Program-made: the position numbers and the translations under genes
Assembly: GCA_016870865.1 (NCBI GenBank)
Contig: VGAC01000016.1
Coordinates: 1-40,209 of the forward strand
Source of the DNA: Actinomycetota bacterium
Lineage (GTDB): Bacteria > Actinomycetota > Acidimicrobiia > Acidimicrobiales > Ilumatobacteraceae
Length of the DNA stretch: 40,209 nt
Direction: 5' to 3'
The notes under the pieces: model-generated
What the model was told of the DNA's origin: nothing
What the model saw: the letters and a program-made list of their open reading frames with translations, nothing else
Databases searched by the model: none
Part shown: positions 1 to 8,331 of the stretch, in pieces
How positions within the stretch are numbered: the stretch's first letter is position 1
Layout of the letters: each line of letters begins with the position of its first letter

Positions 1-326
1 GGCGGCACGCCTCCGATTGCAAAGCCGGTGGTCTGGCGAACGATGTCCGCGTCGACACGGGCACATTTCAAACCACCCGCCGAGAGGGCGAGTTTCTTTT
101 CGTCGAGTTGATTTGAGCCGCTGACGAGTGCAAGGACAACTTCACCGTCGACGGCGAAGACGAGGCTCTTCACGATTTGTCCGAGAGTGACGCCGATAGC
201 GTCGGCCGCGTCCTGTGCGGTCTTGGTACCTTCGGGAAAACGCCGCACCTTGATGGTGAGGCCGGCCGCCTCGGCGGCAGCACGAACCTTGGCAACGTTG
301 GGGTGGGTGCTTTCGGAGCCCGACAC
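1..326 (-). CDS. YbaK/EbsC-type aminoacyl-tRNA deacylase domain protein (partial, C-terminus off the left edge)
   Basis: About 108 residues are present and the reading frame runs off the window. The family (YbaK/ProX/EbsC) hydrolyses mischarged tRNAs such as Cys-tRNA(Pro) in the cytoplasm. The visible sequence fits: an N-terminal helix 'NVAKVRAAAEAAGL', a central 'IVKSLVFAVDGEVVLALVSG' strand pair containing the conserved K-S-L, then 'SAGGLKCARVD' and the late family motif 'TTGFAIGGVPP'. I place the start at GTG 326 because a -10-like TAGGCT (339-334 on the minus strand) lies 7 nt upstream, the spacing seen at many leaderless starts in this window. No Shine-Dalgarno is visible. The amino-acid specificity cannot be told from this fragment. 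Confidence 0.85.
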   Translation of the reverse strand, partial: MSGSESTHPNVAKVRAAAEAAGLTIKVRRFPEGTKTAQDAADAIGVTLGQIVKSLVFAVDGEVVLALVSGSNQLDEKKLALSAGGLKCARVDADIVRQTTGFAIGGVP

Positions 327-352
327 GGGGCTCAGCCTAGAGATGGCACAGA

Positions 353-375
353 GGCGGGACACCGCCCTATTTTTT
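353..375 (+). terminator. Candidate intrinsic terminator reading on the plus strand
   Basis: GGCGG, a GACA loop and CCGCC are followed by CTA and six T residues (370-375). Only the plus strand has the T-run on the correct side. No plus-strand gene precedes it in the window; both neighbouring genes are on the minus strand, so its client transcript is unknown. The stem is only 5 bp. The rest of the 327-558 gap shows no gene. Confidence 0.4.
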
Positions 376-558
376 CCACGAAGAGGCACGTTTCGTCGGG
401 CAATCAACAGGTTCGGTTTCGCCCGTACGGCAGAAATGCCCTGCGGTCGCCTGCGAAAGTGGGGAGACGTTACCGGTCACGTTGCGTTCGGTACCACGGA
501 GTCAACCAAAGCAACCCATCAATGCCCGTTCGAAGTCGACTGCTTCGTCGTTTTTCGA

Positions 559-1365
559 TCATGCTTTGGGGCGCAGCTTGCGCGCGAGGACCACGTCGAA
601 ATAGTCGGAGTCGAGCGTGAACTTGCCGTCGCGGACGTTGTGCAGTGTCCACCCGGGGAAAGAACCACCGGGAACGTTGCATGTCCACTGCGACCAGCCG
701 ACGGTTTCGTCACCGGCACAGTCAACGAGGTCGAAAGTGACGCCACCGTCGGGCATTTCCACGTCCATACGCTTCATGTAGTTGCGGATCGCTTCGATTC
801 CTTCGAAGCGGCCGTACACCTGGTCAGTGAAAACGCCGTCGTCGGTGAACAGTTCGGCAAGTTGTGTGTACTGGCGCGTGTCCTGCATCTTCCAGAACGT
901 GCGGATGAGACCGTGCCCCGTGCCCTGAACATCGGTTCCCTTGGGAAGCTTTGCGGGAGTGGTCATGTCGGGCACACGGTCGCGGGAAAGTTTGCCGTAG
1001 GCATACGAATCGACGTAGTCGGCGACGAAACACACCTTGAGGCCATCACCGTCGTCGCGCAGGCGATAGATGCTCTGACCGGGAACGCCGACTTCGCCGT
1101 TGGCACCACGCGCATACATCGTCCACTTTGCCCAGGCGACGGTGGTGCCTGCCGAGATGTCCCAGGCGTCGAAACGCGCACCTGCGGCCGGGACGAGTTC
1201 CTCCATGTGGCCCATGAAGGTGCGGATCTTTTCCTTGCCTCGCTGCGGGCCCATGAACGGGTCGTAATAGATGGCATCGTCGGTGAAAAGTTCCACGAGG
1301 CGCGTGTAACGCTGGTCGTCTTCGACCGCTCCGAATTTGGCGATGATGTCGGCTGCTGCGACCAT
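559..1365 (-). CDS. Tandem SnoaL-like (NTF2-fold) protein
   Basis: This 268-residue protein contains two SnoaL/NTF2-like cone-fold modules, roughly residues 1-125 and 145-265. Each opens with the same pattern: a helix, then 'RYTRLVELFTDDAIYYDP' in the first copy and 'QYTQLAELFTDDGVFTDQ' in the second, then a G-x-E-x-I-R helix and 'VAWAKWT' / 'VGWSQWT' strands. Such domains bind or isomerise small hydrophobic or polyketide/steroid-like molecules. The start ATG 1365 has an AAGGGGGAAAG ribosome site just upstream. It is divergent from the P450 gene (55 bp between starts), so a shared regulatory region and a common pathway are likely. The catalytic role is not determined; two fused copies could form an internal pseudo-dimer. 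Confidence 0.85.
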   Translation of the reverse strand: MVAAADIIAKFGAVEDDQRYTRLVELFTDDAIYYDPFMGPQRGKEKIRTFMGHMEELVPAAGARFDAWDISAGTTVAWAKWTMYARGANGEVGVPGQSIYRLRDDGDGLKVCFVADYVDSYAYGKLSRDRVPDMTTPAKLPKGTDVQGTGHGLIRTFWKMQDTRQYTQLAELFTDDGVFTDQVYGRFEGIEAIRNYMKRMDVEMPDGGVTFDLVDCAGDETVGWSQWTCNVPGGSFPGWTLHNVRDGKFTLDSDYFDVVLARKLRPKA

Positions 1366-1420
1366 TCTTTCCCCCTTGGTCTTTCACATAAAGTAGAGCA
1401 ATTACAAGGGGGACGTGAAC

Positions 1421-2683
1421 GTGAGCACAAGCAACGTCGAGGTCAATTTTTTCGATCCTGCAACAAATGACTGTCCGTACCACGCCTACAAGACATTGCG
1501 TGATGAGGCACCCGTGTGGCTCGACCCGCGGACGGGTATGTACGTGATCACCCGCTACGAGGACGTGCGTGCGGTGGTCATGGACACCACGAACTTCGTG
1601 AATCAGCGTCAAGCCTCCCGTGTCGCGACACCCGAGATGATCGAACGCCAAAAGAAGATCATCGACCTCTACAAAGAAAAGGGCTGGGTGCCCGCCCCCA
1701 CCCTCGCGGGCCGCGACGACCCGAACCACAAGGAGATGCGCGGACTCTTCGACCACGCGTTCCGGCCAAGCCGCATCAAGCAACTCGATCCCGTTGTCGA
1801 GGGTGTCGCACGGGAGTTGTTCGCAAAGTTCGTCGACGAAGGCCAGTGCGACTGGGTACGCGCTTTTGCCGTACCGCTGCCCTTGATCGTCATCGGTGTG
1901 CAGATGGGTGCGAACCAGGAGGACATCTGGCAGATCAAGGCGTGGACCGATGCATGGGTGCAGCGTCTCGGCATGATGCAGACAGAGGAAGAAGCGTTGT
2001 GGTCGACTGAGATGGAGATCGAGGCGCAGCACTACTTCCAACCGATCTTCGAGCGTCTGCGTGTCGAGCCCAACGACACCTTGTTGTCGGACCTGGTGAA
2101 CACCGTGATTCCCGAATGGGGTCGCACGTTGACCGACGAGGAACTGCACGCCGAGATGATGGCCGACACGTTCGTGGGAGGTTCGGAGACGAGCACCAAT
2201 GCACTGTCGGGCGGCATCATGCTCTTGACGCAACACCCCGACCAGTGGGCGAAGCTCAAGAGCAACCCCGACAAGTACGTGCCGCAACTGGTGGAGGAAG
2301 CCGTACGTCTCGAGGGGCCGGTGCAGGGTTTGTTCCGCACCGCTGCAGCCGACGTGGAAATGCACGGGGTGACGATTCCGAAAGGCGCCATCGTGAACAT
2401 CCGCTACGCAGCAGCAAACCGCGACGAGCGGCACTTCGAAAACCCTGATGCGCTCGACCTCGACCGCTCGAATTCGCGTTCCCAGATCGGTTTTGGTGCC
2501 GGTGTGCATTTCTGCCTCGGAGCACCATTGGCGCGCCGTGAGTTGGCGATCGGCTTCCGCGCTTTCGTCGACAACATCGATGACTTCGAACTGATCGACC
2601 CGAACATGTCGTTCGAATACCAGAAGAACTTTGCGCTGCGTGCGCTGACCTCGTTGCCTATCCGCTTCACAAAGGCGACGTAG
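1421..2683 (+). CDS. Cytochrome P450
   Basis: This 420-residue soluble bacterial P450 mono-oxygenase needs separate ferredoxin and reductase partners, which are absent nearby. The haem-ligand motif 'FGAGVHFCLGAPLARRE' places the thiolate ligand at about Cys365. The K-helix ExxR is Glu293-Arg296 and the I-helix oxygen-activation segment is 'GGSETST' (about 253-259), with Ser258 following Thr257. I chose GTG 1421 over GTG 1415 because AAGGGGG (1406-1412) is then 8 nt upstream rather than 2. It is followed 3 nt later by a TIM-barrel protein and is divergent from a tandem SnoaL protein, while an acyl-CoA synthetase and LLM oxidoreductase lie just beyond. That suggests oxidation of a lipid, terpenoid or steroid-like substrate (inference). 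The exact CYP family was not assigned. Confidence 0.97.
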   Translation: MSTSNVEVNFFDPATNDCPYHAYKTLRDEAPVWLDPRTGMYVITRYEDVRAVVMDTTNFVNQRQASRVATPEMIERQKKIIDLYKEKGWVPAPTLAGRDDPNHKEMRGLFDHAFRPSRIKQLDPVVEGVARELFAKFVDEGQCDWVRAFAVPLPLIVIGVQMGANQEDIWQIKAWTDAWVQRLGMMQTEEEALWSTEMEIEAQHYFQPIFERLRVEPNDTLLSDLVNTVIPEWGRTLTDEELHAEMMADTFVGGSETSTNALSGGIMLLTQHPDQWAKLKSNPDKYVPQLVEEAVRLEGPVQGLFRTAAADVEMHGVTIPKGAIVNIRYAAANRDERHFENPDALDLDRSNSRSQIGFGAGVHFCLGAPLARRELAIGFRAFVDNIDDFELIDPNMSFEYQKNFALRALTSLPIRFTKAT

Positions 2684-2686
2684 CCG

Positions 2687-3457
2687 GTGCCACGTCTGTT
2701 GTCGCTGGCCGCGGGGGTTCACCCCGCGTTGCCGCCGGGGCGAATGGTCGAGGTTGCAGCGGAGGCGGGTTGGCCCGCGTGCGGCGTCTGGTTCGACGCT
2801 GCGACGTGGACCGATGCAACGACGAGCGAGGTGCGCAAGCGTCTCGATGACACGGGCATCATCGCACTCGACCTCGAACCGATCATTCCCGCCGAAGGTG
2901 TCGATGATCACGCCGAACGTTTGGTGGCGGCGGCGGCGGGGATTGGTGCACGGAACGTCTTGTTCACCAGTCGTGTCCAAGACCAGGCCTTCAACACCGC
3001 GCGCTACGGCGAGTGCTGCGACATGGCGGCACCGCACGGTATTCGCGTGGTGTGTGAGTTCCTGCCGATCTTTCCCCTCAACACCTTGACGATGGCGGCG
3101 CAGGTCGTGGTGGATGCGGCGCGGCCCAATGGTGGGGTGTTGGTCGACAACCTGCACTTCTCACGTTCCGGTGCGACATTCGACCAGTTGTCCGGGTTCG
3201 ACCGTTCGTTGTTTCCGTACATCCAGATTGCAGATGCACCGGCGACCGTGCCAACGACGCTCGAGGCCCTGCTCGACGATGCGGTCAATGGTCGCATGTG
3301 CCCCGGTGAGGGTGGGTTGCCGATCACACAGATGTGCGCCGCGATCCCCGAGGTGCCGATTTCCTTCGAGGTGCGGTCGAGAGCATTGCGCGAGGGGTTC
3401 AACGACGACGTCGAACGCGCACGTCACTTGTTGAAGTTCTGCACTTCTCTTTCCTAG
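2687..3457 (+). CDS. Sugar-phosphate isomerase/epimerase-like TIM-barrel protein
   Basis: This 256-residue protein resembles the xylose-isomerase-like / AP-endonuclease-2 TIM-barrel superfamily, which uses a divalent metal to isomerise or epimerise sugars, keto acids or inositols. The barrel strand ends carry plausible metal ligands: Glu in 'VVCEFLP', Asp/His in 'LVDNLHF', Asp in 'IQIADA' and Glu in 'ISFEVRS'. The GTG start is 3 nt after the P450 stop, so the two are almost certainly co-transcribed. The protein is shorter than typical sugar isomerases and the substrate cannot be read from sequence. Association with a P450 and a SnoaL pair suggests a non-carbohydrate catabolic role (inference). 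Confidence 0.8.
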   Translation: MPRLLSLAAGVHPALPPGRMVEVAAEAGWPACGVWFDAATWTDATTSEVRKRLDDTGIIALDLEPIIPAEGVDDHAERLVAAAAGIGARNVLFTSRVQDQAFNTARYGECCDMAAPHGIRVVCEFLPIFPLNTLTMAAQVVVDAARPNGGVLVDNLHFSRSGATFDQLSGFDRSLFPYIQIADAPATVPTTLEALLDDAVNGRMCPGEGGLPITQMCAAIPEVPISFEVRSRALREGFNDDVERARHLLKFCTSLS

Positions 3458-3467
3458 CGCTACTCGC

Positions 3468-4340
3468 CTAGTTCATACGGGCATAGACGGCGTCTTTCAT
3501 CGCCGCCCATTCATCGAGCAGCGGCAAGATGACCTCGGATCCCTCGGGTGGCAGTGTGAGGATGGCGCGTGTGACGCCTTCTTCGAAGAGGTTGCAGAGT
3601 CCATCGACGGTGGTGTTCGCACCAAAGACACTGACGTCGAGCGTGCGCCAGTCACGGCCGACTCGGTCGCAGACTTCTTCGAGCATCTTCAAGCGGTTCG
3701 CCAGTGAAGGTCGCGCGGAGATGGGCATCCACCCGTCGGCCCACTTCGCCACTTCACCCAGGAGTCGCGGGCCGGTACCACCGCCGAGGTGAATCTTGGG
3801 GCCCCCGGGTTGCAGGGGTTTCGGCCACTGCCAAGTGGGCGGGACGCTGACGATGTTGCCGTTGTATTCGGCCACTTCGTTGCGCCACATCGCCCGCATC
3901 GCCTCGGCCACCTCGCGGGTCTTGTCCCAACGTTCGCGAAACACTGCACCGTGGCTCTCCATCTCGTCCTGGTTCCAGCCAACACCGACACCGATTTCGA
4001 CGCGACCGTTGCTCAGAAAGTCGAGCGACGAGATCTGCTTCGAGGTCCAGATGGCATCGCGCTGTGCGGCCAGCATCACGCCGGTCCCGAGGCGCAGGTC
4101 CTTGGTCACCGCGGCCGCCATCGACAGCGCGACGAAGGCATCGAGCATGTGCGAGTACTCCTTCGGAAGTGGTTCACCGCTGAGGCTCCCGGGCCATGGC
4201 GACTTTCTGCTGGTCGGGATGTTGCTGTGTTCGGGCACCCAGAAACTCTCGAACCCACGGGCTTCGATTTCGCGGGCGAGGTCGTCGGGGCGCATCGTGT
4301 AGTCGACCGAGTAGATAGTGACACCGATCCTCGCGCGCAT
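3468..4340 (-). CDS. LLM-class (probable F420-dependent) oxidoreductase
   Basis: This 290-residue luciferase-like TIM-barrel protein has a characteristic N-terminus 'RPDDLAREIEARGFESFWVPEH'. It continues with 'HMLDAFVALSMAAAVTKDLRLGTGV', 'ISSLDFLSNGRVEIGVGVGW' and 'IHLGGGTGPRLLGEVAKWAD', the pattern of the actinobacterial F420-dependent LLM subfamily, which uses F420 or FMN to reduce or oxidise organic substrates. It lies 7 bp downstream of the acyl-CoA synthetase on the same strand, so they form a two-gene operon convergent with the P450/isomerase pair. Cofactor choice (F420 versus FMN) is family inference; no F420 biosynthesis gene is in the window. Confidence 0.92.
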   Translation of the reverse strand: MRARIGVTIYSVDYTMRPDDLAREIEARGFESFWVPEHSNIPTSRKSPWPGSLSGEPLPKEYSHMLDAFVALSMAAAVTKDLRLGTGVMLAAQRDAIWTSKQISSLDFLSNGRVEIGVGVGWNQDEMESHGAVFRERWDKTREVAEAMRAMWRNEVAEYNGNIVSVPPTWQWPKPLQPGGPKIHLGGGTGPRLLGEVAKWADGWMPISARPSLANRLKMLEEVCDRVGRDWRTLDVSVFGANTTVDGLCNLFEEGVTRAILTLPPEGSEVILPLLDEWAAMKDAVYARMN

Positions 4341-4347
4341 CTTCGTC

Positions 4348-5844
4348 TCAGCGAATCGCTCGTGCGGTCTTTGGAAAGTCGGCGAACTGAATCTTCAGTT
4401 CACGTTTGAGGATCTTGCCCGACATGTTGCGTGGGAGCGGCGTTTGGGTGACGTGCAAGTAACGCGGCAACTTGAAATCGGCGAGATTGTCACGACACAC
4501 GTCCAGAATGTCGCTTGCTTCGATCTTTGCCCCGTTCGTGAACACGATGACGAGCGGGGTCTCTCCCCAGTGGTCGTCGGGAACGCCGACCACGGCTACT
4601 TCGACGACGCCGGGAACGTTTGCGATCAAACGCTCGAGTTCCGCCGGGTACACGTTGAGGCCGCCAGAGATGAGCATGTCCTTCTTGCGGTCGACGACGT
4701 AGAGATAGCCCTCGTCATCGACGTATCCGAGATCACCCGTGTGCAGCCAGCCGCCGCGCAACGCCGCAGCGGTTGCTTCGGGGTTGTTCCAATAGCCCTT
4801 CATCACCTGCGGGCCCCTCAAGAGAATCTCCCCCACTTCGCCGGTGGCGATTTCGTTGTCGTCGTCGTCGGCGATTTTCAGCGAGCCGTGGTTGATGGGG
4901 ATACCTGCCGAGCCCACCTTGCGGAACGCGTCGTGCGAGGGCAGCACGGTGCCCGCGGCCGACGACTCGGTGAGGCTGAACATCTGCAGCATCGGTATGT
5001 CGCGCGCCTGCACTGCTTTCAAGAGTGACGGCGGCACGACGGCACCACCCGAGCAGGCCTTCTTCCAAGCCGACAGGTCGGCCGTCTTCCAGCGCGGGTG
5101 ATCGACGATCATCTGGAAGATCGTCGGCACAGCCATGAAGCCCGTGGCGCGTTCCTTCTCGAAGTTGTCGTAGATACGGTCGATGTTCACCTCGTTGTCG
5201 AGAAGCAGGCTCGCCCCCGACCAGTAGGTGTAGAGCCACAGCGCGAGGCCGCCGGTGAAGGCCAACGGGAACGGCAACTGCAGTTTGTCGCCCGGCCACA
5301 GGTCGAGTGCCTGTGCCCATGACTGTGAACCGGCGTTGAACGAGCCGTGGGTCAGCACGGCGCCCTTCGGGTCGCCGGTCGTGCCGCTGGTGTAACAGAT
5401 GAATGCGGCGTCGTCGGGCACCGTGTCGGCGGTGAGGATCGTTGAGCCGTCGGCGTACAGCGGCGCGATGTGTTCGACGCGTATGACTTCGCAACCCTCG
5501 ACCGTTTTCGCCGAGTCTGCGAGGCCGTCGTTGGTGAAGAGAAGTTTTGCGCCGGCGTTGGCCGTGACGAACTTGACCTCGGCCGGGGTGAAGCGGGTGT
5601 TGATCGGCACGATGAGTGCGCCGAGTTTCCAGGCCGCAATCGTGAGTTCGATCCACTCCATGCAATTGGTCAACAAGAGACCGATCCGGTCCCCCTTGGC
5701 AATGCCCCTGCCGGCGAGACCGGCAGCGAGGTGGCTGGTGCGCACGTCCAGTTCGCGCCATGTAGTTTCGACACCCGCGTACTTGATGGACAGTTCCTCG
5801 GGCCGCCAGCGCGCCCAAAATTCGCCGATGCGTGCGAGATTCAT
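4348..5844 (-). CDS. Acyl-CoA synthetase (AMP-forming, FadD-like)
   Basis: This 498-residue ANL-superfamily enzyme activates a carboxylic acid to an acyl-adenylate and then to acyl-CoA. The P-loop-like A3 motif 'YTSGTTGDPKGAVLTHGS' is complete. The A7/A8 region 'GWLHTGDLGYVDDEGYLYVV' followed by 'DRKKDMLISGGLNVYPAELE' is intact, and the C-terminal catalytic lysine is in 'LPRNMSGKILKREL'. I place the start at ATG 5844 because GGGAGGGGG lies 6 nt upstream; the in-frame TTG at 5850 would be too close. It is the first gene of an operon with the LLM oxidoreductase. Acid substrate unknown; the neighbouring P450 and SnoaL genes suggest a hydrophobic or cyclic acid (inference). Confidence 0.96.
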   Translation of the reverse strand: MNLARIGEFWARWRPEELSIKYAGVETTWRELDVRTSHLAAGLAGRGIAKGDRIGLLLTNCMEWIELTIAAWKLGALIVPINTRFTPAEVKFVTANAGAKLLFTNDGLADSAKTVEGCEVIRVEHIAPLYADGSTILTADTVPDDAAFICYTSGTTGDPKGAVLTHGSFNAGSQSWAQALDLWPGDKLQLPFPLAFTGGLALWLYTYWSGASLLLDNEVNIDRIYDNFEKERATGFMAVPTIFQMIVDHPRWKTADLSAWKKACSGGAVVPPSLLKAVQARDIPMLQMFSLTESSAAGTVLPSHDAFRKVGSAGIPINHGSLKIADDDDNEIATGEVGEILLRGPQVMKGYWNNPEATAAALRGGWLHTGDLGYVDDEGYLYVVDRKKDMLISGGLNVYPAELERLIANVPGVVEVAVVGVPDDHWGETPLVIVFTNGAKIEASDILDVCRDNLADFKLPRYLHVTQTPLPRNMSGKILKRELKIQFADFPKTARAIR

Positions 5845-5902
5845 CGTCAACCCCCTCCCACGAAAATTTAGTCGGTCGGGTGCCGCGTTCTAACGTGGCG
5901 GA

Positions 5903-7582
5903 ATGTCGCAGCGCAACACGCCGATCTACTCGCTCTCAGACCGTTTCATCGACGAGATGGCGGCACTCGATCCGCTGGCGGCGACTTATCTGGGTGTCGC
6001 GGGTTACGACGACAAGATGACCGACTTTTCCCCCGCCGGCCACGACGCGCGCGCCACACATGCCGCGCAGACACTCACCGCCCTGGATGCGCTGTCACCC
6101 TCTGATGATGCGGATCGTCTTGCTGCGGGCGTGCTGCGCAACGACCTGGAACTCGCCGTCGCCGAGCACACAGCGGGTGAACACCTGCGCGGCATTCGCG
6201 TGATTGCAGGCGACCTCGACGGTGCACGCAGTGTCTTTGACCTCATGCCGACCGGCTCGGAGGGTGACTGGGAAAACATCGCCGCCCGCATGGAGGCGTT
6301 TCCGACCACGCTCGCCGGCATGCGCGCATCCTGGCAGGAGGGCCTGGCGCGGGGTGTTGCAGCACCGGTCCGGCAGGCGTTGGCCGTGGCCGGCCAGGCC
6401 GCCGCATGGGCTGGGTCATCCGATGACGGCTTCTTCGCAGGCTTCGCGGCAACAGCGCAGGTTTCCGAGGTGCTCTCGCGCCGCTTGCAATCGGCCGCCC
6501 GGGATTGCTCGGCGGCATTGTCCGAGACCGCGGCTTTTCTGCGTGGTGAATACGCGCGCCGTGCCGACCCGAACGACGGCGTCGGTGAGGAGCGCCATTC
6601 ATTCGCCCGTCGTCGCTATCTCGGCATGTCGGTCGATGCGAAGGATGCCTACGACTGGGGTTGGGACGAAGTCGCCCGTCTCGATGCAGAAATCCTTCGG
6701 GTGGGAGAAGAGATTCTTCCCGGGGCGTCGGCAGCCGAAGTCCGCCATCTCCTCGACACGGATCCACTTCGTGCGGTGCACGGAGAAACGAACCTGCGCA
6801 ATTGGTTGCAGGAACTCATGGATGAGGCGATGGTCTTCCTCATCGACAACCATCATTTCGACATTCCGCAGTCGATTCGTCGGTGCGAGGCAATGATCTC
6901 ACCCCCAGGTGGTGCCGCCGCGATGTACTACACGGGACCGAGCGAAGACCTGGCCCGTCCGGGTCGCACGTGGTATCCGCTGAACGGTCGCACGTCGGTT
7001 CCCCGATGGGGCGAACCAACGACCGCGTACCACGAGGGTGTCCCGGGCCATCACCTCCAGGTCGCGATGGCGACGGTGAACGCCGATCAACTCTCGCGCT
7101 ATCAGCGCAATACGTTCGTTTCGGGTCATGGCGAGGGCTGGGCGCTGTATGCCGAACGGCTGATGGATGAATTCGGGTTCTTCACGAACCCCGACTACCG
7201 CCTCGGCTATCTCTACGGCCAGGCGATGCGCGCAGCCCGTGTGGTCATCGACATCGGCCTGCACTGCGGGTTTGAAATTCCCTCGTCGTGGCCGTGGCAC
7301 CCAGGTGAGGCATGGACGCCTGGTCTCGCGCTCGAGTTCCTCACCGAGCGATCGTCGAGTGACGACGAGTTCAACCGTTCGGAAATCGACCGCTATCTGG
7401 GCTGGCCGGCGCAGGCCATTTCCTACAAGCTCGGCGAACGTGTCTGGCTCGACCTGCGCGATGATGCCAAGCGACGCCTCGGTGCGCAGTTCAACCTGCG
7501 TGATTGGCACGCCTACGCTCTCAATCTCGGAAACCTCGGTCTTGACCTTCTGAAGTCGGAGATGGCGCGCTACGCGGCGTGA
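5903..7582 (+). CDS. DUF885 family protein (putative zinc metallopeptidase)
   Basis: This 559-residue DUF885 protein has the signature 'TAYHEGVPGHHLQVAMA', containing a zincin-like H-E-x-x-x-H pair, followed by the family's 'GHGEGWALYAERLMDEFGFF' segment with a downstream Glu ligand. The C-terminal 'YLGWPAQAISYKLGERVWLD' is also typical. The family is thought to comprise cytoplasmic or secreted metallopeptidases, but most members are uncharacterised. No signal peptide is evident here. The start ATG 5903 lies 6 nt after a -10-like TAACGT (5891-5896) with no Shine-Dalgarno, suggesting a leaderless mRNA. It is divergent from the acyl-CoA synthetase and its stop abuts the stop of the L,D-transpeptidase gene on the other strand (0 bp gap). 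Confidence 0.93.
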   Translation: MSQRNTPIYSLSDRFIDEMAALDPLAATYLGVAGYDDKMTDFSPAGHDARATHAAQTLTALDALSPSDDADRLAAGVLRNDLELAVAEHTAGEHLRGIRVIAGDLDGARSVFDLMPTGSEGDWENIAARMEAFPTTLAGMRASWQEGLARGVAAPVRQALAVAGQAAAWAGSSDDGFFAGFAATAQVSEVLSRRLQSAARDCSAALSETAAFLRGEYARRADPNDGVGEERHSFARRRYLGMSVDAKDAYDWGWDEVARLDAEILRVGEEILPGASAAEVRHLLDTDPLRAVHGETNLRNWLQELMDEAMVFLIDNHHFDIPQSIRRCEAMISPPGGAAAMYYTGPSEDLARPGRTWYPLNGRTSVPRWGEPTTAYHEGVPGHHLQVAMATVNADQLSRYQRNTFVSGHGEGWALYAERLMDEFGFFTNPDYRLGYLYGQAMRAARVVIDIGLHCGFEIPSSWPWHPGEAWTPGLALEFLTERSSSDDEFNRSEIDRYLGWPAQAISYKLGERVWLDLRDDAKRRLGAQFNLRDWHAYALNLGNLGLDLLKSEMARYAA

Positions 7583-8278
7583 CTACTTGAGGACCAGCAC
7601 CCGCGTGCCGACCTCGACGAATTCGTAGAGGAACTCGGCGTCGGTGTCGAGCATACGAATGCAGCCTCCGCTCTGAAAAGTGCCCAACTGTTCGACGGTT
7701 TGCATCGGACCAACGGGACTGCAGTGTCCGCCCTCCCACGCACACGTGGGAATCGAGTGGAACGAGATGGTGTTCTTTCCGTTCGGGCTGACGGCAAAGC
7801 GGACCGACCACTTCATCTTGATTTCGGGGAAGAAGATGCTCTGCGAGGACTCGCTCTTCGACATCACGCGGTACTTGCCGGACTTGGGAACACCTTCACG
7901 GCCCGAGACGGGCACCGATCGGAGCACTTCATCGTTTTCGTTCACGATCCACACCCAGTTGAGGCTGTTGTGGAGTACGACGCGCCTGCCCTTGCCCGTC
8001 TTGTCCGGCAGAGGGCGTGGATTGGCATGATTCCAGACGACCGTCGTGGTCGTCTCGGGTGGCGGTGTCGTGGTCGTCTCGGGTGGCGGTGTCGTGGTTG
8101 TCTCGGGTGGCAGTGTCGTGGTCGTCTCGGGAACGGTCGAGGTCGACGTCTGCGGGGATGCCTCGGCGTCGCTACCCGATCGGCCGACGGCAAGAGCAAC
8201 ACCGGCAACCAGCATGACGCCAGCAGCAGCGGGTGCCAGCCACAACTTGGCGAGTCGGCGAACCTCGGGGGGGGTCAC
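7583..8278 (-). CDS. L,D-transpeptidase (YkuD domain) with Pro/Thr-rich stalk
   Basis: This 231-residue envelope protein has an N-terminal transmembrane anchor or signal (about 10-32), a Pro/Glu/Thr repeat stalk (about 45-80, four PPETTTT-like units) and a YkuD catalytic domain. That domain contains a histidine in 'ISFHSIP' and the active-site Cys206 in 'SGGCIRM'. These enzymes form 3-3 crosslinks in peptidoglycan or attach proteins to it. GTG 8278 is supported by TAAATT (8291-8286) 7 nt upstream, a leaderless arrangement. The usual SHGC is SGGC here, replacing the His two before Cys with Gly; the remaining family pattern is kept. A DUF885 gene converges on it with no gap. Confidence 0.93.
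   Translation of the reverse strand: MTPPEVRRLAKLWLAPAAAGVMLVAGVALAVGRSGSDAEASPQTSTSTVPETTTTLPPETTTTPPPETTTTPPPETTTTVVWNHANPRPLPDKTGKGRRVVLHNSLNWVWIVNENDEVLRSVPVSGREGVPKSGKYRVMSKSESSQSIFFPEIKMKWSVRFAVSPNGKNTISFHSIPTCAWEGGHCSPVGPMQTVEQLGTFQSGGCIRMLDTDAEFLYEFVEVGTRVLVLK
8043..8132. repeat. 24-bp tandem repeat coding the PPETTTT stalk
   Basis: Units start at 8043, 8067 and 8091, with a partial fourth at 8115. The first two are identical over 24 bp; the third differs at two positions. On the minus strand each unit encodes eight residues of the Pro/Glu/Thr stalk of the L,D-transpeptidase. The copy number could vary by slippage and thereby set the stalk length. Confidence 0.9.
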
Positions 8279-8331
8279 AGGGAGAAATTTACCTGGACCC
8301 CTTCCCGCGACCGAGGGATGCCCCCATATGC

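Noticed and set aside
1046-3157. 703-codon open frame on the minus strand opposite the P450 and isomerase genes
   Set aside because: It is an antisense frame kept open by high GC codon bias; the plus-strand products have full family motifs and the minus translation has none.
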